A stretch of 9,884 nucleotides of DNA from Shewanella sp. (GCA_004195335.1 SDWK01000938.1:1-9884); one strand, 5' to 3'. Positions 1 through 7,126 are shown, counted from the first letter of the stretch. The notes: generated by a model from the sequence alone, not told the origin. Program-made: numbers and translations.

Positions 1-379
1 ACTTGGTAATGCATTGCAAGTCATTGGGCTATAGGGTTTTATGTTGGTGTATCGTGTTTTTGTCATTATTTAATGCTGTTTTAGACTCTGTTTTTAATTA
101 TTTTTAAATAATAATTAAAGTTTTTTGATTTTCAGTCGCTTTATATTCTTCTTTTTATTTTTATGGTGTGAGGTTTTAATTGTTTTAGTTTGCAAAATAG
201 CGGTCGGTTGTAATTTGTTCGCTTTCACTTTATTTTATTCTGTTTGTATACCTGTTGTTTTATATATTTTGTTAGTCAAAAAGTTGTCAAAAGTCATTTG
301 GATGTCAGTTATTAAATGTAGGGATATTTATTTGACGATGTTGCTTATTTGACGCCGTTATTTATTTTTTGGATTTGAG
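1..379. other. AT-rich leader upstream of fliM, no supported gene
   Basis: This stretch is about 28 % G+C by hand count, clearly lower than the operon that follows. It is T-rich on the plus strand, so plus-frame translations are runs of Phe, Leu, Ile and Val and carry little meaning. The only open frame of any length (125-352) needs a TTG start and ends at the TGA at 350-352, which lies in the fliM frame. The first 34 bases are less AT-rich and stay open in one plus frame to a TAG at 32-34, so they could be the last codons of an upstream gene, but ten codons prove nothing. The region probably holds the fliM operon promoter. I could not place a convincing sigma-70 or sigma-54 site. Confidence 0.6.
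93..119. repeat. AT-only inverted repeat followed by a T run
   Basis: Ten-base arms (93-102 and 110-119) are perfect reverse complements around a 7-base spacer, and a run of six T follows within two bases. The stem is made only of A:T pairs, so as an RNA hairpin it would be weak. It could be a poor terminator for an upstream gene, a binding site for a regulator or nucleoid protein, or a chance product of AT-rich sequence. Confidence 0.35.
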
Positions 380-1246
380 ATGAAAACTACTGCGAAAGCC
401 AATTTACTAAAAGCGAATCGATGTGAACGAATTAGACCTGTTGCATTAATTCAAGAAAAACTCGCGCGCAGCCGATTGCTTATCCAAGTAGAGGCTTGTC
501 AGCGCCCGTTACTGGAAGCTGCAAACCATGTACTTAGCCCTATTATTCGCCAGGGGCATCACGCACTGTCGAGTATCTCGCTCATAGATAGAGCGAATCC
601 CATAGTGCCCGATGGCAATAATGCATGGTTTTTACTGCGTTACCATAGGTCTCCCCTTGCTTGGTGGCGCATAGATAAGTGCACCTTAGACCAATTGGCC
701 AGCGGCTATTATGGCAGTTTGGCCTGTCCGCTAAAGTCTCCATTGAGAGCGCCGAGTCAATCTGAATTCAGGTTAGCCAAAAAACTCATGTTGGCGACCA
801 TGAATGTGCTGCCTACGGCTGAGCTAGATGAAAATGCGTTAGAGCTTGAGTTGGTAGCCAATAGCACACCAATCGATGCGGCCATGACTTGGGAGATCGG
901 GTTTCCCACCGAACATATGGTACCTATGCTGTTTTGCATGACAGAGCACTTGCTTGGTCTGATGTCTGAGCAGCCTAGTCAATATCAGGCCGCTCCGGAT
1001 TTAGCGGAAAAGTTGTCACATAGATTGCGACAGATACCCATAAAAATACTTTTTGAACTGGGTCGTCAAAGTACCCCGGTGACCTCGCTTCATGAGCTGA
1101 AGGTAGGGGACATTTTACCCATGAATCTACATTCTCGCTGTCCTGTGACTGTAGGCAAACGGCCGCTCTTCTATGCTGCCATCCATACCCATGAGGGGCA
1201 AATGGTGGCCAAGTTAACTCGCGATGCCTACTTGCAGGAAGGCTAG
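380..1246 (+). CDS. fliM: Flagellar switch protein FliM of a lateral-type system, lacking the CheY-binding N-terminus
   Basis: FliM builds the cytoplasmic C-ring of the motor together with FliG and FliN. The C-terminal third (about residues 218-285, from IPIKILFELG to the end) has the SpoA/FliN-like fold pattern, and the middle (about 20-200) aligns by eye with the FliM CheC-like domain. At 288 residues it is shorter than typical FliM (about 330). The conserved N-terminal LSQxEIDALL segment that binds phospho-CheY is absent, and an in-frame TGA at 350-352 rules out a longer start. The usual FFGGxGR loop that contacts FliG is altered to a YYGS-type sequence near residues 110-113. The ATG at 380 follows a weak GGA six bases upstream. 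Being directly upstream of fliN and fliP supports the call. This form of FliM is known from the secondary flagella of Shewanella. It is divergent, so the family call is firm but the subtype is inferred. Confidence 0.88.
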   Translation: MKTTAKANLLKANRCERIRPVALIQEKLARSRLLIQVEACQRPLLEAANHVLSPIIRQGHHALSSISLIDRANPIVPDGNNAWFLLRYHRSPLAWWRIDKCTLDQLASGYYGSLACPLKSPLRAPSQSEFRLAKKLMLATMNVLPTAELDENALELELVANSTPIDAAMTWEIGFPTEHMVPMLFCMTEHLLGLMSEQPSQYQAAPDLAEKLSHRLRQIPIKILFELGRQSTPVTSLHELKVGDILPMNLHSRCPVTVGKRPLFYAAIHTHEGQMVAKLTRDAYLQEG

Positions 1247-1310
1247 TTCCTTAAGCCTAAAAATATATTCAAGATCACTAAGCTGTTTACTAATTTAGAG
1301 GAGCCAACTA

Positions 1311-1667
1311 ATGGCCAAACAAACGATGCTGCAAGATGATGATTTTCTACTGGATGACAAACTGTTTGGTGAAGAGGAAATCCTACCTGAGATAGATACA
1401 GTTAAACCCGTAAAAGACATGTCATTTTTTCAACACTTGCCGGTACAGGTGACATTAGAATTGGCCAGTGCCGAGATGTCCTTGGGTGAGCTGACTCGAA
1501 TGGGAGAGGGGGATGTGGTGGCTTTGGACCGTATGGTGGGTGAGCCATTAGACATACGAGTTAACGGCGCTCTGTTAGGACGAGGCGAGGTTGTTGAAGT
1601 CAATGGTCGCTATGGGGTTCGTTTGCTGGAAGTCGAAGCTATAAGTCTTACCGGGGCGCATGACTGA
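1311..1667 (+). CDS. fliN: Flagellar motor switch protein FliN
   Basis: FliN forms the lower rim of the C-ring and docks the FliH-FliI export ATPase complex. The 118-residue product has a strongly acidic N-terminal tail (about residues 8-30) followed by a SpoA domain from about residue 42 to 112, with the family-typical sequence from LPVQVTLELA through the VNG and GRYGVRL segments. The start is well supported by GAGGAG at 1298-1303, seven bases before the ATG. A 64-base gap separates it from fliM, and only two bases separate its TGA from the fliP ATG, so fliN and fliP are probably translationally coupled. No fliO fits between them, unlike the usual polar fliMNOPQR order. Confidence 0.95.
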   Translation: MAKQTMLQDDDFLLDDKLFGEEEILPEIDTVKPVKDMSFFQHLPVQVTLELASAEMSLGELTRMGEGDVVALDRMVGEPLDIRVNGALLGRGEVVEVNGRYGVRLLEVEAISLTGAHD

Positions 1668-1669
1668 TT

Positions 1670-2398
1670 ATGCTTCGCGCGCTTTTAATATTGCTCTGTT
1701 TGCTCGCACCCAGTGCATTCGCTAATGACGGCTTCACGTTATTTACACTCGGGGATGGACAACAAACCCAGTCGGTAAACATCAAGTTAGAAATCTTGGC
1801 TCTGATGACTGTGCTCAGTTTTCTGCCCGCGATGCTGATGATGTTAACTAGCTTTACCCGCATCATAGTGGTGTTGGCTATTTTGCGTCAGGCATTAGGT
1901 TTACAACAGAGTCCACCTAATAAGGTGTTGCTCGGCATCGCCTTAGTGCTCACTATTTTTGTCATGAGGCCTGTGGGGCAGGTTATCTACGACGATGCTT
2001 TCCTGCCTTATGATCAAGGACAGATAGAGTTAACTGAAGCCGTGAAGATTGGGGTGGTGCCACTGCGAAAATTTATGCTGGCGCAAACCCGGGAAACAGA
2101 TCTTGAGCAGATGCTTAAAATTGCGGATGAGCCTGTGACATTAAAGGCCGAGGAGATCCCCTTCTTTGTCTTGATGCCTGCCTTTGTATTAAGTGAGCTT
2201 AAAACAGCCTTTCAAATTGGATTCCTCCTCTTTCTGCCCTTCCTGGTTATTGATCTTGTGGTCGCAAGTGTATTGATGTCCATGGGCATGATGATGCTTT
2301 CTCCCCTGATTATCTCCTTGCCCTTCAAGTTGATGGTGTTTGTGCTGGTAGATGGTTGGTCGATGACAGTGAGTACCTTAGTGGCCAGTTTTGGTTAG
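1670..2398 (+). CDS. fliP: Flagellar export gate protein FliP
   Basis: FliP is the main subunit of the FliPQR core, the helical entry channel of the flagellar type III export gate in the inner membrane. The 242-residue product has a clear cleavable signal peptide (residues 1-18, likely cut after SAFA), as is usual for FliP. Next come a membrane segment with the conserved MLTSFTRIIVV stretch (about 56-66) and LRQALGLQQSPPNKVL (about 71-87). A soluble periplasmic part (about 115-165) follows, then IPFFVLMPAFVLSELKTAF and the C-terminal membrane hairpin with MGMMMLSP. Length matches the family. It starts two bases after fliN with only a weak ribosome site (GGGGCG), which fits coupling. Confidence 0.97.
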   Translation: MLRALLILLCLLAPSAFANDGFTLFTLGDGQQTQSVNIKLEILALMTVLSFLPAMLMMLTSFTRIIVVLAILRQALGLQQSPPNKVLLGIALVLTIFVMRPVGQVIYDDAFLPYDQGQIELTEAVKIGVVPLRKFMLAQTRETDLEQMLKIADEPVTLKAEEIPFFVLMPAFVLSELKTAFQIGFLLFLPFLVIDLVVASVLMSMGMMMLSPLIISLPFKLMVFVLVDGWSMTVSTLVASFG

Positions 2399-2406
2399 CG
2401 ATTTTA

Positions 2407-2571
2407 ATGGTGAATAGTGTGAATTCAATGGATTTTTTAAGTTTAATTGAGGAGAGAGTTTCGTTAGCAGATGCTCTCTATTTATTGGCTTGCCTGGGGG
2501 TGAGTCTTATCGTGCTCTTCGGTGAGTGGACGTTCGTGGTTGATCTGTTGGTTTCGGGATTAAGGATCTGA
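2407..2571 (+). CDS. Small single-span membrane ORF between fliP and fliQ, unrecognised
   Basis: A 54-codon frame fills most of the unusually long 231-base gap between fliP and fliQ; the other gate genes are separated by 2 to 112 bases. The predicted peptide has a polar N-terminus, an acidic IEERVS stretch, then one hydrophobic segment (about residues 23-38, ALYLLACLGVSLIVLF) and a hydrophobic tail ending LRI. Starts at 2407 or 2428 (46 codons) are possible and neither has a strong ribosome site. I do not recognise the family. Its hydrophobic part loosely resembles the second helix and tail of FliQ, so it could be a decayed partial fliQ copy. It could also be a lateral-system accessory peptide, or a chance frame. 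Location and strand fit the operon, but no direct evidence shows it is expressed. Confidence 0.4.
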   Translation: MVNSVNSMDFLSLIEERVSLADALYLLACLGVSLIVLFGEWTFVVDLLVSGLRI

Positions 2572-2629
2572 TGTATGAAATTGAATGAAACTAGATCAGG
2601 GCAAGTGACCTTAATTGATGGGTTAAGCT

Positions 2630-2899
2630 ATGGACGTTAATGAGCTCACTTCACTGTTTTCCGATGCTATTTACTTAGTGGTGGTCATGGTCGCTGTCTT
2701 AGTGGTTCCGAGTCTGCTTGTCGGGCTGGTTATCGCCGTGTTTCAAGCGGCGACACAAGTCAATGAGCAGACCTTAAGTTTCTTGCCAAGATTGGTACTG
2801 ACCCTGCTAATGGTCCTGTATTCCGGCCAGTGGTTACTGCAACAGATCTCGGATTTTTTTGAGCGTCTGTTCTTAAATATTCCTCACATAATCGGTTAA
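2630..2899 (+). CDS. fliQ: Flagellar export gate protein FliQ
   Basis: FliQ contributes four helical hairpins that wrap the FliP-FliR core of the export gate. The 89-residue product is the usual length. It shows two hydrophobic helices (about residues 13-37 and 50-70) joined by the conserved loop AATQVNEQTLSFLP, the family signature. The N-terminal MDVNELTSLFSDAIYL also fits. The ribosome site before the ATG at 2630 is weak (GGG about seven bases upstream). The TAA is followed after two bases by the fliR ATG, which suggests coupled translation of fliQ and fliR. Confidence 0.96.
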   Translation: MDVNELTSLFSDAIYLVVVMVAVLVVPSLLVGLVIAVFQAATQVNEQTLSFLPRLVLTLLMVLYSGQWLLQQISDFFERLFLNIPHIIG

Positions 2900-2901
2900 G
2901 C

Positions 2902-3681
2902 ATGCTGTCTCTGACTTCGATAGAAATTAGTGCGTTTATTGGCACCTTTTGGTGGCCATTTTGCCGCATCATGGGAGCATTTATGGCGATGCCATTTTTG
3001 AGTAGCACCTATATTCCCGCCATGGTGAGGATTTTATTGGCCTTGTCTATTTCGGCCTTGCTCGCTCCTATGTTGCCGACAGTACCCGCCGTGGACGCGA
3101 TATCTATTGGCGCCCTATTTCTGGCAATCGAACAGTTGCTTATCGGATTTATGCTGGCGCTATTTTTAACCATAATGATCCATGTGATGACCTTGCTTGG
3201 TGCCATGATGTCGATGCAGATGGGACTCGCGATGGCGGTCATGAATGATCCCGCCAATGGCAATTCAAATCCAATTTTGGGGCAATGGCTTCTCCTCTAT
3301 GGCACCTTACTGTTTCTGGCCTTAGATGGTCACTTAGTTGCAATCGGTGTTCTGGTGGATAGTTTTCGACTGTGGCCCATAGGTTCTGGTGTCTTCGACC
3401 TGCCCCTGATGGGGCTGGTGAGTCGTTTCGGCTGGATTTTCGCTGCAGCATTTATGTTAGCTCTGCCCTCTATTCTTGCCATGTTGATGGTCAACATTAC
3501 CTTCGGTGTGCTGAGTAAAGCTGCGCCCTCCTTGAACGTATTCGCACTGGGCTTTCCCATGTCCATGTTAATGGGGCTACTCTGTGTGCTGCTCTCCTTC
3601 AGTGGGCTGCCGACCCGTTATAGCGATCTCTGTTTAGATGCACTCTCTGCCATGTACCAGTTCATCGGCGGAGTGGTATGA
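2902..3681 (+). CDS. fliR: Flagellar export gate protein FliR
   Basis: FliR is the single-copy subunit that closes the FliPQR helical gate and contacts FlhB. The 259-residue product matches the family length and is mostly hydrophobic, with roughly six membrane segments. Recognisable FliR features are FCRIMGAFMAMPFLSS near residue 20-35, a central GAMMSMQMGLAMAVMNDP (about 99-116), the SNPILGQWL stretch after it, and KAAPSLNVFALGFPM near 206-220. There is no obvious ribosome site. The ATG lies two bases after the fliQ stop, so re-initiation by the same ribosomes is likely. Confidence 0.97.
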   Translation: MLSLTSIEISAFIGTFWWPFCRIMGAFMAMPFLSSTYIPAMVRILLALSISALLAPMLPTVPAVDAISIGALFLAIEQLLIGFMLALFLTIMIHVMTLLGAMMSMQMGLAMAVMNDPANGNSNPILGQWLLLYGTLLFLALDGHLVAIGVLVDSFRLWPIGSGVFDLPLMGLVSRFGWIFAAAFMLALPSILAMLMVNITFGVLSKAAPSLNVFALGFPMSMLMGLLCVLLSFSGLPTRYSDLCLDALSAMYQFIGGVV

Positions 3682-3715
3682 ATATTTGTCTGCTTAGGTT
3701 GAGACGAGCGTTGCT

Positions 3716-3720
3716 GGAGG
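3716..3720 (+). promoter_or_regulatory. Ribosome binding site fixing a GTG start for flhB
   Basis: A full GGAGG lies six bases before GTG at 3727. This is the strongest ribosome site in the gate part of the operon and decides in favour of the GTG start. The resulting MSKDTGQSKTEKATPQKLKK N-terminus is the classic FlhB start. Confidence 0.8.
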
Positions 3721-3726
3721 TAAGGT

Positions 3727-4857
3727 GTGAGTAAAGATACTGGCCAGAGTAAAACGGAGAAAGCGACCCCACAGAAGCTTAAAAAGGCGCGTGCTGAGGG
3801 GCAAGTCCCCAGATCGAAAGATTTAGCTGCGACCGCGCTTATTATAGGTTGCTCACTCATGTTGACTATCAGCGCCGAATGGTTTGCGGCTAAGGTCGCA
3901 CAAGTGACACGTTACAACATGTTATTTACTAAGGCCGATCTGGATGAGCCCGGCATGATGATGCGTCATTTAGGCACATCTCTGTTGGAGGTCCTCAACA
4001 TATTGGGCCCCATTTTTGTCATGGTCGCCGTGCTTGCCATGGTGGCGGGCGCTCTGCCTGGGGGGCCAGTATTTAATTTTAAAAATGCGGCGTTTAAATA
4101 TAGTCGTATCGATCCTATCGCGGGTTTTGGACGTATGGCATCGGTGAAATCTTTGGTTGAATTGATCAAGTCGATACTAAAAATCGTCTTGCTGATCGGC
4201 ATCATGTTCACCTTTCTTGAGAAGAATCTACAGACACTGCTGACTTATAGTCAACTTCCAATTGATGAAGCGGTTCGCCATGGCATCGACATGCTCTCGG
4301 CCGGGATGCTTTACTTAGGACTTGGCATGCTAGTGATCACCTTTATCGATGTGCCATACCAGTACTGGCATCACCATAACGAACTTAAGATGACTCGACA
4401 GGATGTGAAGGATGAGCATAAACAGCAGGAGGGGAAGCCAGAAATTAAAGCGAAAATCCGTGAGCTGCAGCAACGGATAGGACGTTCTCGAGCCGATATT
4501 GCTATCCCTCAAGCCGATGTCTTGCTGGTCAACCCGAATCATTATGCGGTGGCGTTAAAATATGATCTTGAGAAGGCCGATGCCCCCTATGTGTTGACTA
4601 AAGGTACCGATGAGCTGGCACTCTATATGCGCCAAATTGCTCAGCGCCATGACGTCGAGGTGATAGTGCTGCCACCCTTGGCTCGTGCCGTCTACTACTC
4701 AACCCAAGTGGAGCAACAGATCCCCGCGGCTCTGTTTATCGCGATAGCCCATGTGTTGAGCTATGTGTTGCAGATAAAGGCCGCGAGACAGGGGAAACAG
4801 GTCAGACCGGACCCTCTGCCTAACTTCTTTATTCCACCACACCTGAGACGCGACTAG
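3727..4857 (+). CDS. flhB: Flagellar export substrate-specificity protein FlhB, with NPNH cleavage motif
   Basis: FlhB is the inner-membrane export component that switches substrate from rod/hook to filament proteins after autocleavage of its cytoplasmic domain. The 376-residue product has the typical N-terminus (GQSKTEKATPQKLKKAR), four membrane segments (about 33-52, 91-111, 146-164 and 191-210) and a linker rich in Lys, Glu and Gln. The C-terminal cytoplasmic domain starts near 215. The cleavage site is at the canonical place: Asn269-Pro270, then Asn271 instead of the usual Thr271, then His272, giving NPNH rather than NPTH. The catalytic Asn and the Pro and His are kept, so cleavage is expected but may differ in rate. 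The conserved VLPPLARAVY stretch near 317-326 is present. It follows fliR by 45 bases and precedes flhA by 112. Confidence 0.97.
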   Translation: MSKDTGQSKTEKATPQKLKKARAEGQVPRSKDLAATALIIGCSLMLTISAEWFAAKVAQVTRYNMLFTKADLDEPGMMMRHLGTSLLEVLNILGPIFVMVAVLAMVAGALPGGPVFNFKNAAFKYSRIDPIAGFGRMASVKSLVELIKSILKIVLLIGIMFTFLEKNLQTLLTYSQLPIDEAVRHGIDMLSAGMLYLGLGMLVITFIDVPYQYWHHHNELKMTRQDVKDEHKQQEGKPEIKAKIRELQQRIGRSRADIAIPQADVLLVNPNHYAVALKYDLEKADAPYVLTKGTDELALYMRQIAQRHDVEVIVLPPLARAVYYSTQVEQQIPAALFIAIAHVLSYVLQIKAARQGKQVRPDPLPNFFIPPHLRRD

Positions 4858-4925
4858 CGGGTCTGAATGAAGCTGTATGTGGCTCAGGCTACAGCGGCTC
4901 TTAAATGAATTTTTGTTTTAGTACC

Positions 4926-4948
4926 GTCGATCACCAAAAGGTGGCGAC
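4926..4948 (+). other. Small imperfect hairpin in the flhB-flhA spacer
   Basis: GTCG pairs with CGAC, and CACC with GGTG, around an AAAA loop. One internal mismatch (AT opposite G) lies between the two stems. It sits just upstream of the flhA ribosome site (GAGGA at 4956-4960, nine bases before the ATG). There is no T run behind it, so it is not an intrinsic terminator. It could affect mRNA stability or flhA translation, or be incidental. Confidence 0.3.
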
Positions 4949-4969
4949 ATGATTTGAGGATATTGCACC

Positions 4970-7051
4970 ATGAACTGGTTTTCACGCACTTTTGCAGGCG
5001 ATCGTAGCTATATAGGGATCCCTATCTTGCTGCTGGCCATTCTGGCCATGATTATTCTGCCTCTGCCTCCTTGGCTGTTGGATATCCTATTTACCTTTAA
5101 CATCGTCTTGGCTGTGATGGTGCTACTGGTTAGTGTTTCGATCAAACGGCCCATAGATTTTTCGGTCTTCCCGACCTTGCTCTTGCTAGCCACCTTGATG
5201 CGATTAACCTTGAACGTGGCATCTACACGTGTGGTGCTTATCGAAGGGCATCTTGGCGGCGATGCCGCGGGTCGTGTGATCCAGGCCTTCGGTGAAGTGG
5301 TTATCGCTGGCAACTACGTGGTCGGTGCGGTGATCTTCTTGATCTTGATGATCATCAACTTCGTGGTGATCACTAAAGGGGGAGAGCGGATCTCGGAGGT
5401 GTCGGCGCGCTTTACCTTAGATGCCTTGCCGGGTAAGCAAATGGCGATCGATGCGGATCTTAATGCGGGAGTCTTGAGTCAAGATCAAGCCAGAGAGCGA
5501 CGTCAGGATGTGACCCGTGAAGCGGATTTTTACGGTTCCATGGACGGTGCGTCTAAGTTTGTCCGCGGGGATGCTATCGCCGGCTTGATGATCTTAGCGA
5601 TTAATATGCTAGGTGGTCTCGCCATCGGCGTGTTTATGCATGATCTAAGCGCCGCCGAAGCGTTTAAAACCTTCGCCCTGCTGACCATCGGTGATGGTCT
5701 GGTCGCCCAGATCCCATCGCTATTGTTGGCTACTGCGGCCGCTATCATAGTCACTCGTGTTTCAGATGCCGAAGAGATGCCTGCTCAGTTAAGCAGGCAA
5801 CTACTGGCAAACCCGAAAACCTTGGCGACCGCCGCTATCGTGATGACTGTTTTTGGTTTAGTGCCGGGCATGCCTGCCTTTGTCTTCCTATCGTTTGCGG
5901 CTCTCTTAGGTTTCGCTGCTTGGAAACAAGCTCAACGAGTCGGGATAATGCCGGAGGCAAAAGTAGAGGATCAACTGGAGAAGAGTCTGGCTGAGCCCTC
6001 GGCGCCTAGCTGGGATGCGCTGCCCTATACCGATCTGATCGAAGTTCGTCTCGGTTATCGCTTGGTGCACCTTGTTGAACGTAGTAAGGGAGCCGAGTTG
6101 CAGAAACGCCTCACAGGGATCAGACGTACCTTGTCTGAACAGGCTGGATTCCTGCTGGCCGAAGTGAGGGTCAGAGATAATCTATCCCTTGCCCCGAATG
6201 CTTACCAGATCAACCTGATGGGCAATCCGGTTGTTGTCGCAGAGCTTGAACCTGATAAATTGTTGGCGATAAAGAGTGGTCCTGTTTATGGCGATATTGA
6301 TGGGATCATCACCAAAGACCCCGCCTATCAAATGGATGCAATCTGGATTGCACCAGAGTTAAAGGCTAGGGCATTAAACTTAGGCTTCTCTGTGGTGGAT
6401 AACGCGACGGTTATCGCGACTCATGTTAGCAAGCTTATCCGCGAGTCTCTGCCCGATATGATACAACACGATGATGTGATCGCCCTTAGTGATCGTCTGG
6501 CTAAGCTCTCGCCTAAATTAGCCGAATCATTAAGCACTGCGCTGACGCCGATACAGCAGCTGAAGGTGTATCGCTTGTTGCTCAAGGAGCAGGTTTCGCT
6601 TAAAGATATTCGCACCATAGCCACGACATTGCTCGATTGCAGTGAAAACAGTAAAGATCCTGTATTGCTTGCCGCCGATGTGCGCTGTGCCCTGCGTAAT
6701 AGCATTCTTCATTCGATTGCGGGCTCAGATCAGAAGCTCAATGTGCTGACCTTAGCGCCGGAACTTGAACAGACCCTGATGACGGCACTGAATCAATCTC
6801 AGCAGCAAGGTAAGATGGCGCTCGACAGTTTTCCGGTGGAGCCCATGTTACTGGCTCAACTGCAACAGAAGATGCCCCAGCTGTTAGCCGATGCTAAGGC
6901 GCAAGGCCATAGTCCTCTTTTGCTTGTTTCGCCGCAACTTAGACCAATACTGGCCCGTTACGCGCTGGCATTTGCCCGCGGTTTACATGTGCTTTCCTAC
7001 AATGAAATTCCGGAAACTCGTGAGCTGATGGTTGCGGGGCAGCTAGGCTAG
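4970..7051 (+). CDS. flhA: Flagellar export component FlhA
   Basis: FlhA forms the nonameric export ring, couples the proton gradient to export and docks chaperone-substrate complexes through its cytoplasmic domain. The 693-residue product is full length for the family. It has a membrane domain with about eight segments (residues about 15-320), then a linker and a soluble domain (about 345-690). The FHIPEP-family signature is intact at residues 140-163, from RISEVSARF through LPGKQM to IDAD. Arg140, Arg147 and Asp151 correspond to conserved charged residues implicated in proton coupling. The start is supported by GAGGA at 4956-4960. It is the last gene of the operon. No flhF or flhG follows, and the message reaches a hairpin 39 bases after the stop. 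Confidence 0.98.
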   Translation: MNWFSRTFAGDRSYIGIPILLLAILAMIILPLPPWLLDILFTFNIVLAVMVLLVSVSIKRPIDFSVFPTLLLLATLMRLTLNVASTRVVLIEGHLGGDAAGRVIQAFGEVVIAGNYVVGAVIFLILMIINFVVITKGGERISEVSARFTLDALPGKQMAIDADLNAGVLSQDQARERRQDVTREADFYGSMDGASKFVRGDAIAGLMILAINMLGGLAIGVFMHDLSAAEAFKTFALLTIGDGLVAQIPSLLLATAAAIIVTRVSDAEEMPAQLSRQLLANPKTLATAAIVMTVFGLVPGMPAFVFLSFAALLGFAAWKQAQRVGIMPEAKVEDQLEKSLAEPSAPSWDALPYTDLIEVRLGYRLVHLVERSKGAELQKRLTGIRRTLSEQAGFLLAEVRVRDNLSLAPNAYQINLMGNPVVVAELEPDKLLAIKSGPVYGDIDGIITKDPAYQMDAIWIAPELKARALNLGFSVVDNATVIATHVSKLIRESLPDMIQHDDVIALSDRLAKLSPKLAESLSTALTPIQQLKVYRLLLKEQVSLKDIRTIATTLLDCSENSKDPVLLAADVRCALRNSILHSIAGSDQKLNVLTLAPELEQTLMTALNQSQQQGKMALDSFPVEPMLLAQLQQKMPQLLADAKAQGHSPLLLVSPQLRPILARYALAFARGLHVLSYNEIPETRELMVAGQLG

Positions 7052-7090
7052 TTATATTGATGAGTCTGATAGGGCGAGTTCGAGAAGATC

Positions 7091-7117
7091 ATTAAAGGGA
7101 GCCCTGCTCCCTTTAAT
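7091..7117. terminator. Bidirectional hairpin between flhA and the convergent hydrolase gene
   Basis: Perfect 11-base arms, ATTAAAGGGAG and CTCCCTTTAAT, flank a CCCTG loop. The hairpin lies 39 bases after the flhA stop and 9 bases after the stop of the convergent minus-strand gene, the right place for a shared terminator. Neither side has a long T tract beyond the arm (TTTAAT on the plus strand), so termination efficiency is uncertain. Confidence 0.75.
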
Positions 7118-7126
7118 TATGTCCAT

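Noticed and set aside
4..18. Sigma-54-like TGG...TTGCA upstream of the operon
   Set aside because: The GG and GC elements are 9 bases apart instead of the required 10, and the site is over 350 bases from fliM.
2..34. Possible last ten codons of an upstream plus-strand gene, ending TAG at 32-34
   Set aside because: Too short to identify; ten open codons occur by chance. Noted only because G+C is higher here than just downstream.
284..315. TTGTCA ... TATTAA as a sigma-70 promoter for fliM
   Set aside because: The spacer is about 20 bases, and such matches are common by chance in AT-rich DNA.
125..352. 75-codon hydrophobic frame upstream of fliM
   Set aside because: It needs a TTG start without a ribosome site, and its Phe/Leu/Ile/Val-rich product is what T-rich noncoding DNA gives. 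No family features.
1389..1403. EIDTV in the FliN N-terminal tail as a relocated CheY-binding motif
   Set aside because: Only three residues match EIDALL, and the context is an acidic tail. The FliY-type precedent is not enough to support it.
4867..4908. 13-residue frame as a leader peptide before flhA
   Set aside because: No run of regulatory codons, no ribosome site and no alternative terminator-antiterminator pair.
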